Shown here one piece after another: positions 51,417 through 60,638 of a DNA stretch of 64,000 bases. Location: assembly GCF_001682855.1 (NCBI RefSeq), contig NZ_MAQW01000012.1, forward strand, positions 372,001-436,000, read 5' to 3'. Each line of letters opens with the position of its first letter. The first letter of the stretch is position 1. The notes under the pieces are model-generated. The model saw only the letters and a list, made by a program, of their open reading frames with translations. It had not been told where the DNA came from and did no database searches. A program made the position numbers and the translations under genes. This stretch comes from Bacillus sp. FJAT-27264. GTDB lineage: Bacteria > Bacillota > Bacilli > Paenibacillales > Paenibacillaceae.

Positions 51417-51600
51417 GCCTATTTTATATTTTATTTTGAAACAAATATCGTTGATTTCACGTAATAACCACTAATCAGTCAACACTTTTCCGTATAGTTC
51501 CTGTTTTATTGGAAAGATTTGAAAGCCAATCTCGCCATTCTCTGATAAAATGAATCAGAATGACCCTTGTCAAAATATACTCTTGGAGGAGGTGTAAACC

Positions 51601-52344
51601 CTGAACAGCTCAAGACTTTTCAAACTGCTCGGCCTAATTGCAGGCATTGTGTTACTGAACATCGCGGTATTGTCACCGGGGCTGCTGGGCGTGGACATTG
51701 TCAGCGGAAGTGCCCTTGAGACCGCCTCCGGCGTAACTCTGTTAGTCCTAAGTTTGCTGGTTGTCCTTTACGGAAGTTATATCTTGCTATTCAAACCTTC
51801 ACCTGTGAAATCCATTCGAAAGCTGGAGACCCAAGTGGATTATATAGCCGAGCTGCATAAATACCGTAATGTTAAAGTACTTAAAAAAGATGTTGTCCTT
51901 GCTCTGGATCAGCTCGAGCGAATCGATAAAAAGAAGGATACTTTGCTGAATGTCCTGTCGCAACGTTTTGAGCAAACAGAACTGAGTTATCAAAAATTTA
52001 TTGCGGTGATCGGGTCCGTTGAAAAACTCTTTTATCTGAATATCAAAGGGATTCTTAACAAGCTAAGCGTATTCGATGCCGAAGAATTCTCGCTTTTTAC
52101 GGATTCTCATAACCCTGGACAGTTCTCCGATAAACTGGTACAGCAGAAAAGGAATCTTTTCAACGAATACTTTGCCTATGTGGCCGGGTATTTAGGTGCC
52201 AACGAAGAAATTCTACTGAAGCTTGATCAGCTGTTGCTGGAAATCTCCCTGTTAGACAGTACAGACTATAAAACGATCGAAGAAATGCCCTGCATGAGAG
52301 AAATCAATGACTTAATCAAACAAACAAAACTCTACCAGCAATAG
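51601..52344 (+). CDS. Membrane-anchored coiled protein of unknown function, CTG start likely
   Basis: About 247 residues. Two N-terminal membrane helices (LFKLLGLIAGIVLLNIAVL and ASGVTLLVLSLLVVLYGSYI) precede a helical cytoplasmic domain (KKDVVLALDQLERIDKKKD, LFNEYFAYVAGYLGANEEIL). I do not recognise the family. The RBS GGAGGAGGTG ends seven bases before the CTG at 51601, an in-frame TAA lies just before it, and the next usable start is a GTG at 51649 in the middle of the first helix. So a CTG start is the best reading. It is the first gene of the operon with the vWA and TelA genes. Confidence 0.65.
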   Translation: MNSSRLFKLLGLIAGIVLLNIAVLSPGLLGVDIVSGSALETASGVTLLVLSLLVVLYGSYILLFKPSPVKSIRKLETQVDYIAELHKYRNVKVLKKDVVLALDQLERIDKKKDTLLNVLSQRFEQTELSYQKFIAVIGSVEKLFYLNIKGILNKLSVFDAEEFSLFTDSHNPGQFSDKLVQQKRNLFNEYFAYVAGYLGANEEILLKLDQLLLEISLLDSTDYKTIEEMPCMREINDLIKQTKLYQQ

Positions 52345-52358
52345 AAAGGATGATGACG

Positions 52359-54047
52359 ATGGCGAGGAAAGGAAAAACATTTGCGGTATTAGCAATTATT
52401 GCGGTATCGGTCTTTGCACTTGTATACTTTGGGATCACCCTTACCTCTAACTTGGGTAAATCCAAGACCGAAATTTCGGCAGAGGATGCCACGAAACGAC
52501 TGGAGAAGCTCTATAAAGATATTAAAGTAACCACTGCGCCGCTGGTCAAAGGTCAAATCGATCTTGATCCTGTAGCGGTCGGCGACTCCCTACCTGATAT
52601 CTCCAAGTTCACGATTTCCGTTGAGCCTACAACCGACAACTTCGTTGAAATCTTCTCTTCTATAGAGAAATCCGGAACCGGCAAAGATGGATGGTTGAAT
52701 GGTGTGGCTAAAGACTTCAATGATTCTAATGCACTGGTAGACGGAAAACCCGTTTCGGTCAAAATCCGCAATATCGCTTCAGGTACAGCGGCCGACTACA
52801 TAAGATCCGGTAAATATGTACCGGACGCCTATACCCCTTCTAATGAGTTGTGGGGAGAAATGGTCAAAGCCAGCGGCGTTCAAACTGAGCTTGTTGCCAA
52901 ACGATTAATCGGGAATGTAACCGGCGTTGTGACCAACAAGAAGAAGTATGATGAACTGGTGAATAAGTACGGTTCCCTCAATGTTAAAACCATAACAGAT
53001 GCAATCGCTGACAACGAGTTGGCGATGGGATACACCGATCCCTTTGCCAGTTCCACCGGATTGAACTTTCTGGTAACGGCCCTATCCACTTTTGACAGTT
53101 CTGATCTGCTGGGGGATAAGGCAGTGCAAGGCTTTGAGAAGTTCCAGGCCAACGTTCCCTTCATTGCCTCCACCACCCTGCAAATGCGTGAAGCCGCAAA
53201 AACTGGCAGACTCGACGCATTCGTGCTGGAATATCAGACTTATGTCAACACACCTGATTTAAAGAGCGGTTATGTATTTACTCCATTTGGCGTAAGACAT
53301 GACAGCCCGCTGTACGCGCTTGGTAATTTACCTAAGGAGAAGCGGGAGATCATTAAGAAATTCGCTGCCTTTGTTGAACAGGCTAAATACCAAAAATCTG
53401 GAGCAGACAATGGATTTAACGGTCTGAATGATTATGTTGCCGAGCTTGACCCAGTAGATGGCAGTGTACTCTCGTCCGCCCAGAAGCTCTGGAAGGAAAA
53501 GAAAGACGGGAATACACCAATTGCAGCAGTATTTGTTGCCGATGTATCGGGAAGCATGGCTGGCGAACCACTCAATCGTCTGAAAGAATCCTTGCTTAAG
53601 GGGCAGAAATATTTAGGAAAAGACAACAGCATCGGCTTTGTCTCTTACTCCAGTGACGTAACCGTCAATCTTCCCATTGCAAAATATGATACCAATCAGC
53701 AATCCATGTTCGTAGGTGCGATTAACAGTCTGCAAGCTTCGGGAGGCACCGCTACGTTCGACGCCATGGTCGTGGCTATAAAGATGCTACAAGATCAAAT
53801 CAAGGTTAATCCGGAGATCAAGCCGCTGATCTTTGTACTAAGTGACGGGGAGACCAACGAGGGGCATTCTCTGGATGATATCAGAGGACTTATTCAAACC
53901 TATAAAATTCCGATCTATACCATTGGTTACAATGCGAATATTAAAGCTCTGGAGAGCATATCCAGCATTAATGAAGCTGCCAATATCAATGCAGATACAG
54001 ATGACGTCGTGTACAAAATCGGCAATCTGCTCAATGTACAAATGTAA
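52359..54047 (+). CDS. Membrane-anchored protein with binding-protein-like and vWA domains
   Basis: A 562-residue protein. An N-terminal membrane anchor (FAVLAIIAVSVFALVYFGI) leads to an extracytoplasmic region of about 330 residues resembling solute-binding proteins (AADYIRSGKYVPDAYTPSNE, LWGEMVKASG; ELAMGYTDPFASSTGLNFL). A C-terminal vWA domain carries the MIDAS motif (FVADVSGSMAG), a Thr in SGGTATFDAM and LSDGETNEGH. The ATG at 52359 is nine bases after AAAGG. The vWA domain likely binds a metal and a partner outside the cell. Confidence 0.88.
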   Translation: MARKGKTFAVLAIIAVSVFALVYFGITLTSNLGKSKTEISAEDATKRLEKLYKDIKVTTAPLVKGQIDLDPVAVGDSLPDISKFTISVEPTTDNFVEIFSSIEKSGTGKDGWLNGVAKDFNDSNALVDGKPVSVKIRNIASGTAADYIRSGKYVPDAYTPSNELWGEMVKASGVQTELVAKRLIGNVTGVVTNKKKYDELVNKYGSLNVKTITDAIADNELAMGYTDPFASSTGLNFLVTALSTFDSSDLLGDKAVQGFEKFQANVPFIASTTLQMREAAKTGRLDAFVLEYQTYVNTPDLKSGYVFTPFGVRHDSPLYALGNLPKEKREIIKKFAAFVEQAKYQKSGADNGFNGLNDYVAELDPVDGSVLSSAQKLWKEKKDGNTPIAAVFVADVSGSMAGEPLNRLKESLLKGQKYLGKDNSIGFVSYSSDVTVNLPIAKYDTNQQSMFVGAINSLQASGGTATFDAMVVAIKMLQDQIKVNPEIKPLIFVLSDGETNEGHSLDDIRGLIQTYKIPIYTIGYNANIKALESISSINEAANINADTDDVVYKIGNLLNVQM

Positions 54048-54083
54048 TTTTGTTATTAATCATTCACTTATAGGAGGATTGCC

Positions 54084-55223
54084 ATGTCATTCACTATGGA
54101 AGTGCCAAGTGCAGAGAAATTGAAGTCGGTTATTGAAGAACAGGTAAAACCGGAGCCGGAAGAGGTCACACAGCTGAAGGAACTCGCGATCAACAACGTC
54201 TCTTCCATTCTGGAACTGGACATTGATTCACTGGAGAAGCGAAGAGCCGTTCTGCAGTCCATTGACAGCTTCGGCATGGGAACAATGCGCTCCTCTTCCG
54301 ATAAGAATGCTTTGCTGCAAGTAACCGTAGGCAATTTGTCCAAAACAGGCGATGAAGGCGGCGATGTTGCCAAAGGCTTAACTGAGCTGCAATTGCAGCT
54401 CAAGGATCTGGACCCGAGCGCTGTCGATTTTGCCAAAAGCGGGCTGCTAGGCAAGCTGTTCAATCCGCTACGCTCTTACTTTGCCAAATTCCAGAAGGCC
54501 GATGCCGTCATTTCCGATATTATTATCTCTCTGGATAAAGGCAAAACCGTTTTGCGTAACGACAATACCACACTGGAGATTGAACAGCAGACCTTACGGG
54601 AGCTAACGAAAAGGCTGCAAAAAGAAATTCAGCTCGGCATCTTAATGGACCAGGAGATTGAAACACAGATCGAAGCTGCCAAGGTGCGTGGGGAGTCCGA
54701 AGACAAAATCCGTTTCATTACGGAAGAAGTCCTCTTCCCTCTCCGTCAACGGGTGATGGATCTGCAGCAAATGCTGGTGGTCAACCAGCAAGGCATTATG
54801 GCCATCGAAGTGGTGATCCGCAATAACAAAGAGCTAATCCGCGGTGTGGACAGAGCCAGAAACGTTACCGTATCTGCGCTGAAAATCTCGGTTACGGTCG
54901 CCAGCGCCCTTTATAATCAAAGAATTGTCCTGAAAAAAATTGAACTGCTTAACCAGACCACTGACACGCTGATCAGTGGCACTTCCAGAATGCTTAAAGA
55001 GCAAGGTGCAGCCATTCACAAGCAGGCGCTAGAGACCAGCGTTTCTGCCGACACGCTTAAGCAGGCGTTCACAGACGTACTCTCTGCCCTGGACTCTATC
55101 AGCACCTACAAGCAGGACGCTCTCCCTAAGATGCGTGATACCATCGTCCAGTTCCGGGAACTGGCTGACAATGGTGAGAAGCAAATTCTGCGGTTGGAGA
55201 AGGGTAACCGGCTGGGGCTGTAA
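54084..55223 (+). CDS. Toxic anion resistance protein, TelA family
   Basis: A 379-residue soluble helical protein of the TelA family (PF05816 type): NVSSILELDIDSLEKRRAVL, FGKLFNPLRSYFAKFQ-like text LLGKLFNPLRSYFAKFQKAD, ELTKRLQKEIQLGILMDQEI and AINIRNNKELIRGVDRARNV-like text in MAIEVVIRNNKELIRGVDRA. The family is linked to tellurite, colicin and envelope-stress resistance without a known mechanism. ATG follows GGAGG by seven bases. It ends the operon; a strong terminator follows. Confidence 0.9.
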   Translation: MSFTMEVPSAEKLKSVIEEQVKPEPEEVTQLKELAINNVSSILELDIDSLEKRRAVLQSIDSFGMGTMRSSSDKNALLQVTVGNLSKTGDEGGDVAKGLTELQLQLKDLDPSAVDFAKSGLLGKLFNPLRSYFAKFQKADAVISDIIISLDKGKTVLRNDNTTLEIEQQTLRELTKRLQKEIQLGILMDQEIETQIEAAKVRGESEDKIRFITEEVLFPLRQRVMDLQQMLVVNQQGIMAIEVVIRNNKELIRGVDRARNVTVSALKISVTVASALYNQRIVLKKIELLNQTTDTLISGTSRMLKEQGAAIHKQALETSVSADTLKQAFTDVLSALDSISTYKQDALPKMRDTIVQFRELADNGEKQILRLEKGNRLGL

Positions 55224-55300
55224 GCTTAGTTTAAAGTCGGAGAACGTGGTCGATACCACAAAAGACCCTGCTTTAAATTCTTAGTTTCTAGCCTATATTT

Positions 55301-55348
55301 CCTAACTGCAAGGGCAACTTCCCCTGTCCTCTGCAGTTAGGATTTTTT
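55301..55348 (+). terminator. Terminator of the vWA/TelA operon
   Basis: CCTAACTGCA (55301-55310) pairs with TGCAGTTAGG (55332-55341), followed by ATTTTTT. Confidence 0.9.
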
Positions 55349-55427
55349 GCGTTGACTACAACTCCACGAACAATCATATTTTGCTATAATGATTTTTATA
55401 CTGATTCAAATAAAGGATGGGATACTT

Positions 55428-56315
55428 ATGGAAGCTACCGTTTCCAAACGCTGGCTGCTGGCACGACTCTATGAACCTGAGCAGACCATTGTAGATTGCC
55501 GCTTCACACTAGGGAAACCGCAGGCAGGCAAAGAAATTTTTGAGCAGGAGCATATTCCTGGTGCGATCTATCTAGATCTGGAGCTGGACTTGTCGGCCCC
55601 TGTAGCCGATCATGGCGGTCGCCACCCTCTCCCCGACCCACAAGCATTAGCTGCACGTCTAGCGAAACTTGGTATCGGCAACACGACGCGCGTAGTCGCT
55701 TATGACGATGAGAGTGGTATGAACGCCGCTCGGCTCTGGTGGCTGCTGCGTTATTTGGGCCATGAGCAAGTATTCATCCTGGAAGGTGGCTTCAGCGCTT
55801 GGAAAGCCGAACGCTTCCCTGTTACGGATCATCAGCCAATAAGAATACCAAGCTCATTCGAGCCAAACGTACAATCACAGATGCTGGTGGGTGTCGATGA
55901 GGTACGCCAGGTGTCCGTGAATACGATTGAGGCTTTGTCTAAAGTTAGAGATAGCGCATCCACTGCTCCTTATGTTCTTCCCGTTCTTATCGACTCCCGT
56001 GCGCGGGAACGTTATCTGGGACTTGAAGAAACCTTGGACAAGAAGGCCGGCCACATACCTGGTGCCGTTAACTTCTTCTGGAAAGACACTCAGAATGAAG
56101 ATGGCAGCCTCAAGAGTGCCGAAGAGTTGCAAGAACATTTCGCTGAGCTGGACAAAGATGCAGAAATCATCGTCTACTGTGGCTCCGGCGTGACCGCCTG
56201 CCCGAACGTGCTGGCACTTGAAAAGGCTGGGTACAAGAATGTGAGGTTGTATGCGGGGAGCTGGAGTGACTGGATCTCTTATGAGGAGAATCCGATTGCG
56301 ACAGGGGACGAATAG
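55428..56315 (+). CDS. Sulfurtransferase with two rhodanese domains
   Basis: A 295-residue thiosulfate or 3-mercaptopyruvate sulfurtransferase. The N-terminal domain is structural (DCRFTLGKP, IPGAIYLDLELDLS, RVVAYDDESGMNAARLWWLL). The C-terminal domain has the persulfide Cys in IIVYCGSGVTACPN. The loop CGSGVT favours the mercaptopyruvate/thiosulfate group; the substrate is not certain. The ATG at 55428 follows AAAGGATGGG. A TATAAT at 55385 may be its -10. Confidence 0.92.
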   Translation: MEATVSKRWLLARLYEPEQTIVDCRFTLGKPQAGKEIFEQEHIPGAIYLDLELDLSAPVADHGGRHPLPDPQALAARLAKLGIGNTTRVVAYDDESGMNAARLWWLLRYLGHEQVFILEGGFSAWKAERFPVTDHQPIRIPSSFEPNVQSQMLVGVDEVRQVSVNTIEALSKVRDSASTAPYVLPVLIDSRARERYLGLEETLDKKAGHIPGAVNFFWKDTQNEDGSLKSAEELQEHFAELDKDAEIIVYCGSGVTACPNVLALEKAGYKNVRLYAGSWSDWISYEENPIATGDE

Positions 56316-56346
56316 TAGCGTTAAGTAGGTATACAGGTTATGTATT

Positions 56347-56381
56347 AAAGTACATCGCTCATGTGGCGATGTACTTTTTTT
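56347..56381 (+). terminator. Terminator of the rhodanese gene
   Basis: AAAGTACATCGC (56347-56358) pairs with GCGATGTACTTT (56666-region text at 56366-56377), with seven T residues. The rest of the gap to 56625 shows nothing recognisable. Confidence 0.88.
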
Positions 56382-56625
56382 GCGTCATGCAGGTCAGTTT
56401 CCGCAGAGTTTCACGGTTGCATTTGCGGATGAGCAGATGCACCGTTACTTGAAACAGCACACGATACATCTGCTGCTTTGCCTGAAAAGCAGGAATAGTG
56501 AACTTCGGTCAAGCCAATCTGAACGGCACATATCCAGCAGCAACAGCTCATCGCCAAAACTTCAAATCTATCGTATTATGGACAGGCGTCTTATTCCCTC
56601 AGATAACAGAAAGGAAATACTTCTA

Positions 56626-58014
56626 ATGATTCTCTTCATTCACCGCAAGGATCTGCGGACTAGCGATCTTCCAGCCTTTGAGGCCATACGTTCTTCTGGA
56701 TCTCGCAGCCTTCATGTGTTGATTCTGGAGCCTTTTCTACTACGCAAACAACGCTATCTTGAGCATAGCGGGATTAACTTCCTGACGCAGGTCTCAAGAC
56801 TTCAGCAGAAGTACGCCACTGAGGGTAAACAGCTACATGTTCTTTATGGCGAGCCTGATAATATTGTCAAGAGGCTTAGCGAAACCTACCCCATTCAGGA
56901 ATTGATGGTTCATGCCGATTACACCCCTTATGCATTACAAAGAGACATGGGCCTGCGCGATACATCGGCTGCACTCGGCATCCCTTTCAAAATTTATCAC
57001 GACAGCATGCTCTGTGATCTGGAAGATTTCATGAACTGGTGCGGGCGGCGAGAGCCCTTCAAGATATTCACACCGTTCTACCGCCGCTGGCGTAGCTACT
57101 TGGCAGAGCGGTTTCGTCCGCCTTATTCTTCGACCTTGGCTGAATTGTCAACATCCACGCTGGACGAGAGAATTACCGAAGATTTCAAGATTCCTGAGGA
57201 GATTACACTTCAGTTGGAAGAGCTAGCGCCTTCAGGAAAGAACATGGATGTAAACGATACGCTTGAACAATTTATAGACTTGCATTTACGGGATTATCAT
57301 GTGAGCCGTGACAGATATGCACAGGAAGGCACCAGCCGGATCAGCCGACACCTCAATACGGGTACCATTTCTGCACGTACTGTATATACTCTGCTGGCGG
57401 ATGAAGAAACCGGTGGGGAAGAATGGCTGCGACAGCTGGCCTGGCGGGATTTCTATCTGTATCAGGCCCGGCTCGATTCTGATTTCTTCAGCTATGAGAA
57501 GGTGTATGATTTGAGCATTCTGGGCACGAAATACTTTGAGGCCTGGGCTTCGGGAAGAACTGGCATTCCGGTAATCGATGCCGCCATGACCCAACTGAAC
57601 ACAACCGGCTGGATGCCGAACCGGCTGCGAATGATTACCGCAATGTTTCTTACCAAAAATCTGGGCTGTCCATTTATTTACGGGGAACGTTACTTCCGGA
57701 TAAAGCTGAGCGATTATGATAATGTTCTGAACCGTGGCGGCTGGCTATGGAGCTCCTCGCTCGGATTCGATGCCTCCCCTTACTTCAGGATCATGAATCC
57801 GGTAACCCAGTCCCAGACTCATGACCCAAGTGGAGATTATATACGCACCTGGCTGCCGGAGATGGCAGATTTGTCCGATAAAGATATCCATCTGCCTAGA
57901 CCCTATGCTATCGTTGATCTTAAACAATCACGGGCGTTGGCGATTGAGGTGTATAAAAAAATCCTGAACAGCAAAGGAGCACCGGTACAATCTAATAGCG
58001 GAAATGAGCTATAG
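56626..58014 (+). CDS. phrB: Deoxyribodipyrimidine photolyase (class I CPD type)
   Basis: A 462-residue light-driven DNA repair flavoprotein. The N-terminal antenna-binding Rossmann domain opens ILFIHRKDLRTSDLPAFEAI. The FAD domain includes GTSRISRHLNTGTISARTVY, EEWLRQLAWRDFYLYQARLD, WASGRTGIPVIDAAMTQL, TGWMPNRLRMITAMFLTKNL and YDNVLNRGGWLWSSSLGFDA, with the conserved Trp residues. The ATG at 56626 follows AAAGGAAATAC and matches family length; a longer frame to 56380 has no family similarity in its extra part. Could also be a 6-4 or cryptochrome-like variant, but CPD is most likely. Confidence 0.92.
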   Translation: MILFIHRKDLRTSDLPAFEAIRSSGSRSLHVLILEPFLLRKQRYLEHSGINFLTQVSRLQQKYATEGKQLHVLYGEPDNIVKRLSETYPIQELMVHADYTPYALQRDMGLRDTSAALGIPFKIYHDSMLCDLEDFMNWCGRREPFKIFTPFYRRWRSYLAERFRPPYSSTLAELSTSTLDERITEDFKIPEEITLQLEELAPSGKNMDVNDTLEQFIDLHLRDYHVSRDRYAQEGTSRISRHLNTGTISARTVYTLLADEETGGEEWLRQLAWRDFYLYQARLDSDFFSYEKVYDLSILGTKYFEAWASGRTGIPVIDAAMTQLNTTGWMPNRLRMITAMFLTKNLGCPFIYGERYFRIKLSDYDNVLNRGGWLWSSSLGFDASPYFRIMNPVTQSQTHDPSGDYIRTWLPEMADLSDKDIHLPRPYAIVDLKQSRALAIEVYKKILNSKGAPVQSNSGNEL

Positions 58015-58147
58015 TCTGCTTGCGCTTCCCCTCACTTCCTGCAATATACCAAAATTTCTGCTATTCCTGCAGACAGCTGGATTAAATCTGCGGACAGCAG
58101 TTTTGTCTGCTCATACAGTACCCGGGGTTCATCGGTTCCCTCCAGAT

Positions 58148-58207
58148 AACAGAGAGCTCGCACTGGGGAGAGCCTGGTACAAAAATGTGAGGTTTTATGT
58201 GGGGAGC
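58148..58207 (+). pseudogene. Rhodanese C-terminal gene fragment
   Basis: The frame NRELALGRAWYKNVRFYVGS aligns with NVLALEKAGYKNVRLYAGS of the intact rhodanese (56206-56262). Nothing else of the domain remains here. A middle fragment of the same gene type is at 60639-60698. Confidence 0.65.
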
Positions 58208-58236
58208 AATAATCGAGTACAAGGGGCGGCTAGCCC

Positions 58237-58422
58237 CTACTCCTCTAGCTCATCCAGCTTCGCTTCCAGTTCAGCCAACTTGCGATTCGCTTGATCTAAT
58301 ATTTCCTGAAGCTCTGCGGCTTCTGCCCGTTTTATTTCTTTTTTGACTGCCTCAATCTGCTCTTCCAAATAGAGAATCTCCGCTTGATTTCCTGAGTTGT
58401 TCCACATCTGTGAATACGTCAT
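58237..58422 (-). CDS. Small coiled-coil protein (61 residues)
   Basis: Almost entirely a charged coiled coil (ILYLEEQIEAVKKEIKRAEA, AELQEILDQANRKLAELEAK, LDELEE), with a short Asn/Gln-rich start. No known domain. AGGAGG lies six bases before the ATG, a strong start signal, so it is probably a real gene of unknown function. Confidence 0.65.
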   Translation of the reverse strand: MTYSQMWNNSGNQAEILYLEEQIEAVKKEIKRAEAAELQEILDQANRKLAELEAKLDELEE

Positions 58423-58553
58423 AGCCAGCCTCCTTTCTTCTTTACACCATGAGTTTCAAGTCCACGATTCAAGCAAACTCCGGTTTCCATTCATCTAGAA
58501 TAATCGATGCTACTCTGGGAGTCTATCTAATCAACAAAACAAGTGTCATTTAC

Positions 58554-58800
58554 TTCGCTAACTCAAATTGGATTGGACTAGGCGTTAGCGACCTGGAAAA
58601 ATCCGTCCAGTGGTATCGTAGATGCTGGACTTAACTCCGCTTTTACCAGCCTTGGCAATATTGTCGGTCCGATAGCAGCTGGGCTATTGTTTGATATAAA
58701 TGTTAACTTCCCTTATGTGGTTGCTGGAACCATACTGTTCCTGAGCTTCGGTCTTATTCTGCGTACAGGAAACAAGCGCGTACAACGTGTAGTCACTTAA
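58554..58800 (+). pseudogene. Junction of VOC-protein and MFS-transporter fragments
   Basis: 58554-58617 encodes WIGLGVSDLEKSVQWYR, the first strand and helix of a VOC (glyoxalase) domain. In another frame 58621-58800 encodes DAGLNSAFTSLGNIVGPIAA, GLLFDINVNFPYVVAGTILF and a stop, the last two helices of a major facilitator transporter. Both genes are truncated and abut, pointing to a deletion joining two loci. Confidence 0.65.
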
Positions 58801-58968
58801 GAGAAATAAAGGACTTTCAGGCATCGCCGAAAGATATGGGCAGCTAAAAATAGTTCACTTTATAAAGAATGAATAATAGGGTATTCCACAGCCTAGAGGC
58901 GAATGGAGTGTCCTCTTTTTATAGCATTTTCATTATACCTTACCCCTCCACTCACACGTTGTGTGGAC

Positions 58969-59000
58969 AATGTACAAGGATGATCATGCTTACGTACATT
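58969..59000. promoter_or_regulatory. Long dyad upstream of hpaB
   Basis: AATGTAC (58969-58975) and GTACATT (58994-59000) are inverted around a central TGATCA. It lies about 55 bases upstream of the hpaB start and may be an operator. Confidence 0.4.
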
Positions 59001-59056
59001 ATAAGCAATAACACAGCTTTTTTAGTAAAAGATACTCTCCAAAGAGGTGAAAACGT

Positions 59057-60535
59057 GTGCCCATTAAAACGGGTGATCAATACATCGAACGAATCGACCG
59101 GCAAAACATTAATATTTGGTACAAAGGTGTGCAGATCGAGGGCCCATTATCGAAGCACCCTGCATTTCAAGGTCTCATACAAACACAAGCCGAAATGTAC
59201 AACATGCAGTGTGATGAGCAATATTTAGCACAGATGACCTATCCTTCACCAGAAACAGGAGAGCCTGTTGGTTTATCTTTTCTGCCTCCCAAAAATGCTG
59301 AAGATCTACAACGCCGACGAAAAATGATTGAACTCTGGTCCAACAAACATCACGGGTTCTTAGGGCGTTCCCCCGATTATATGAATACGGCCATCATGTC
59401 TCTGTTCACAGCTGCCGATATTCTTGAAGACCTAAATCCTAAGTATGCTGAGAACCTCAGGAAATACTATGCCTACTGCCGAGATCATGACATTACCTTA
59501 TCTCATGCATTCATCCAGTCTCAAGCAAGCAAAATATCCGGTCAGATTGATGCTACAGAAGACTCTATCGCTGCTAAAGTCGTAGAAGTCAATAATGAAG
59601 GGATAATTGTAACTGGTGCTTTTATGATGGCAACACAAGGTGCTACATGCGATGAAATGCTTGTATTCCCCACTCCTTCACCATCATTTGTGGATGATGA
59701 TAATCCATTCGCATTTGCTTTTGCAGTGCCCAATGATCTGCCTGGGATGACATTTTTTTGCCGTGAAAGCTACGCAGCAGCATCCCTCTACGACCATCCG
59801 TTAAGTTCAAGATATGAAGAAATGGATACGCTTGTTATATTTGACCGTGTACTTATTCCTCATGATCGTATATTTTATTACGGAGATGAAGTGTACTGTT
59901 CCCGATTGTTCGACGAGAGTCACTTTCATACTCATATGGCTCACCAAATCATCACCCGCTACATTGCAAAGACCGAATTTTTTCTCGGCGTACTAGAATC
60001 TTTGGCGGAAGAACAAAACGCTGTCTATGAGTCCTACAGTCTTCAGCCGATCTCCAGAATAATAACATTTTTAGAAACATTCAAAGCGTTAAGACTGGCT
60101 TCTGAAATAGGGGCATCCCAAGATAAATTTGGATATCTCGTTCCAGATAAAGCTCCACTTCTGGCATCAACCATTCACTTTTCAGAGTTTTATCCGGAGA
60201 TGGTTGAAATGGTTCAAAAGCTCAGTTCAAGCAGTCTCATCATGATCCCCTCCGAATCGGACTTCATTTCAAGTGCCGGTTCGTACCTCAGTCAGTATTT
60301 GAAGGGCAATGTCTCGGATGCTTGGTATCGAAATGCCTTATTCCGGCTTGCCTGGGAATTGGGAGCAGGTGCGTTTGGTGGTCGGCAAACCCAGTTTGAG
60401 CGGTTATTTTTCGGAAACTCCCAAACGTTGGCCTGGCGTATGTACCACAGCTATGATAATCACAAATACTTCCGTCAAATCATTCACGAGTTTATTGCCC
60501 CTCAAGACACTCGGACTGGCTCAACAAAAGAATGA
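59057..60535 (+). CDS. hpaB: HpaB-type 4-hydroxyphenylacetate 3-monooxygenase, oxygenase component
   Basis: A 492-residue FADH2-dependent hydroxylase of the HpaB/YoaI family: QIEGPLSKHPAFQGLIQTQA, SPETGEPVGLSFLPPKNAED, HALTLSHAFIQ-like text DITLSHAFIQSQ, AKVVEVNNEGIIVTGAFMMA with TQGATCDEM, and DRVLIPHDRIFYYGD. It needs a separate flavin reductase (HpaC), which is not adjacent. The start is GTG at 59057, six bases after AGAGGTGA. Substrate could be another phenol; the regulator is unknown. Confidence 0.92.
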   Translation: MPIKTGDQYIERIDRQNINIWYKGVQIEGPLSKHPAFQGLIQTQAEMYNMQCDEQYLAQMTYPSPETGEPVGLSFLPPKNAEDLQRRRKMIELWSNKHHGFLGRSPDYMNTAIMSLFTAADILEDLNPKYAENLRKYYAYCRDHDITLSHAFIQSQASKISGQIDATEDSIAAKVVEVNNEGIIVTGAFMMATQGATCDEMLVFPTPSPSFVDDDNPFAFAFAVPNDLPGMTFFCRESYAAASLYDHPLSSRYEEMDTLVIFDRVLIPHDRIFYYGDEVYCSRLFDESHFHTHMAHQIITRYIAKTEFFLGVLESLAEEQNAVYESYSLQPISRIITFLETFKALRLASEIGASQDKFGYLVPDKAPLLASTIHFSEFYPEMVEMVQKLSSSSLIMIPSESDFISSAGSYLSQYLKGNVSDAWYRNALFRLAWELGAGAFGGRQTQFERLFFGNSQTLAWRMYHSYDNHKYFRQIIHEFIAPQDTRTGSTKE

Positions 60536-60546
60536 AGTTTCTAATG

Positions 60547-60591
60547 AAAAAGGAGCAACCTGGTGCTTAGTGCGCCAGAGTGCTCCTTTTT
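60547..60591 (+). terminator. Terminator of hpaB
   Basis: AAAAAGGAGCA (60547-60557) pairs with TGCTCCTTTTT (60581-60591), with an inner CTGG/CCAG pair. Confidence 0.88.
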
Positions 60592-60638
60592 GAATACTAT
60601 TATACTTGGGACTCTTGGTTAGGATATTTAGCGATTCA

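Noticed and set aside
51520..51600. Sigma-A promoter for the vWA/TelA operon
   Set aside because: TTGAAA and TATACT-like boxes exist, but no pair has acceptable spacing, so no promoter is called.
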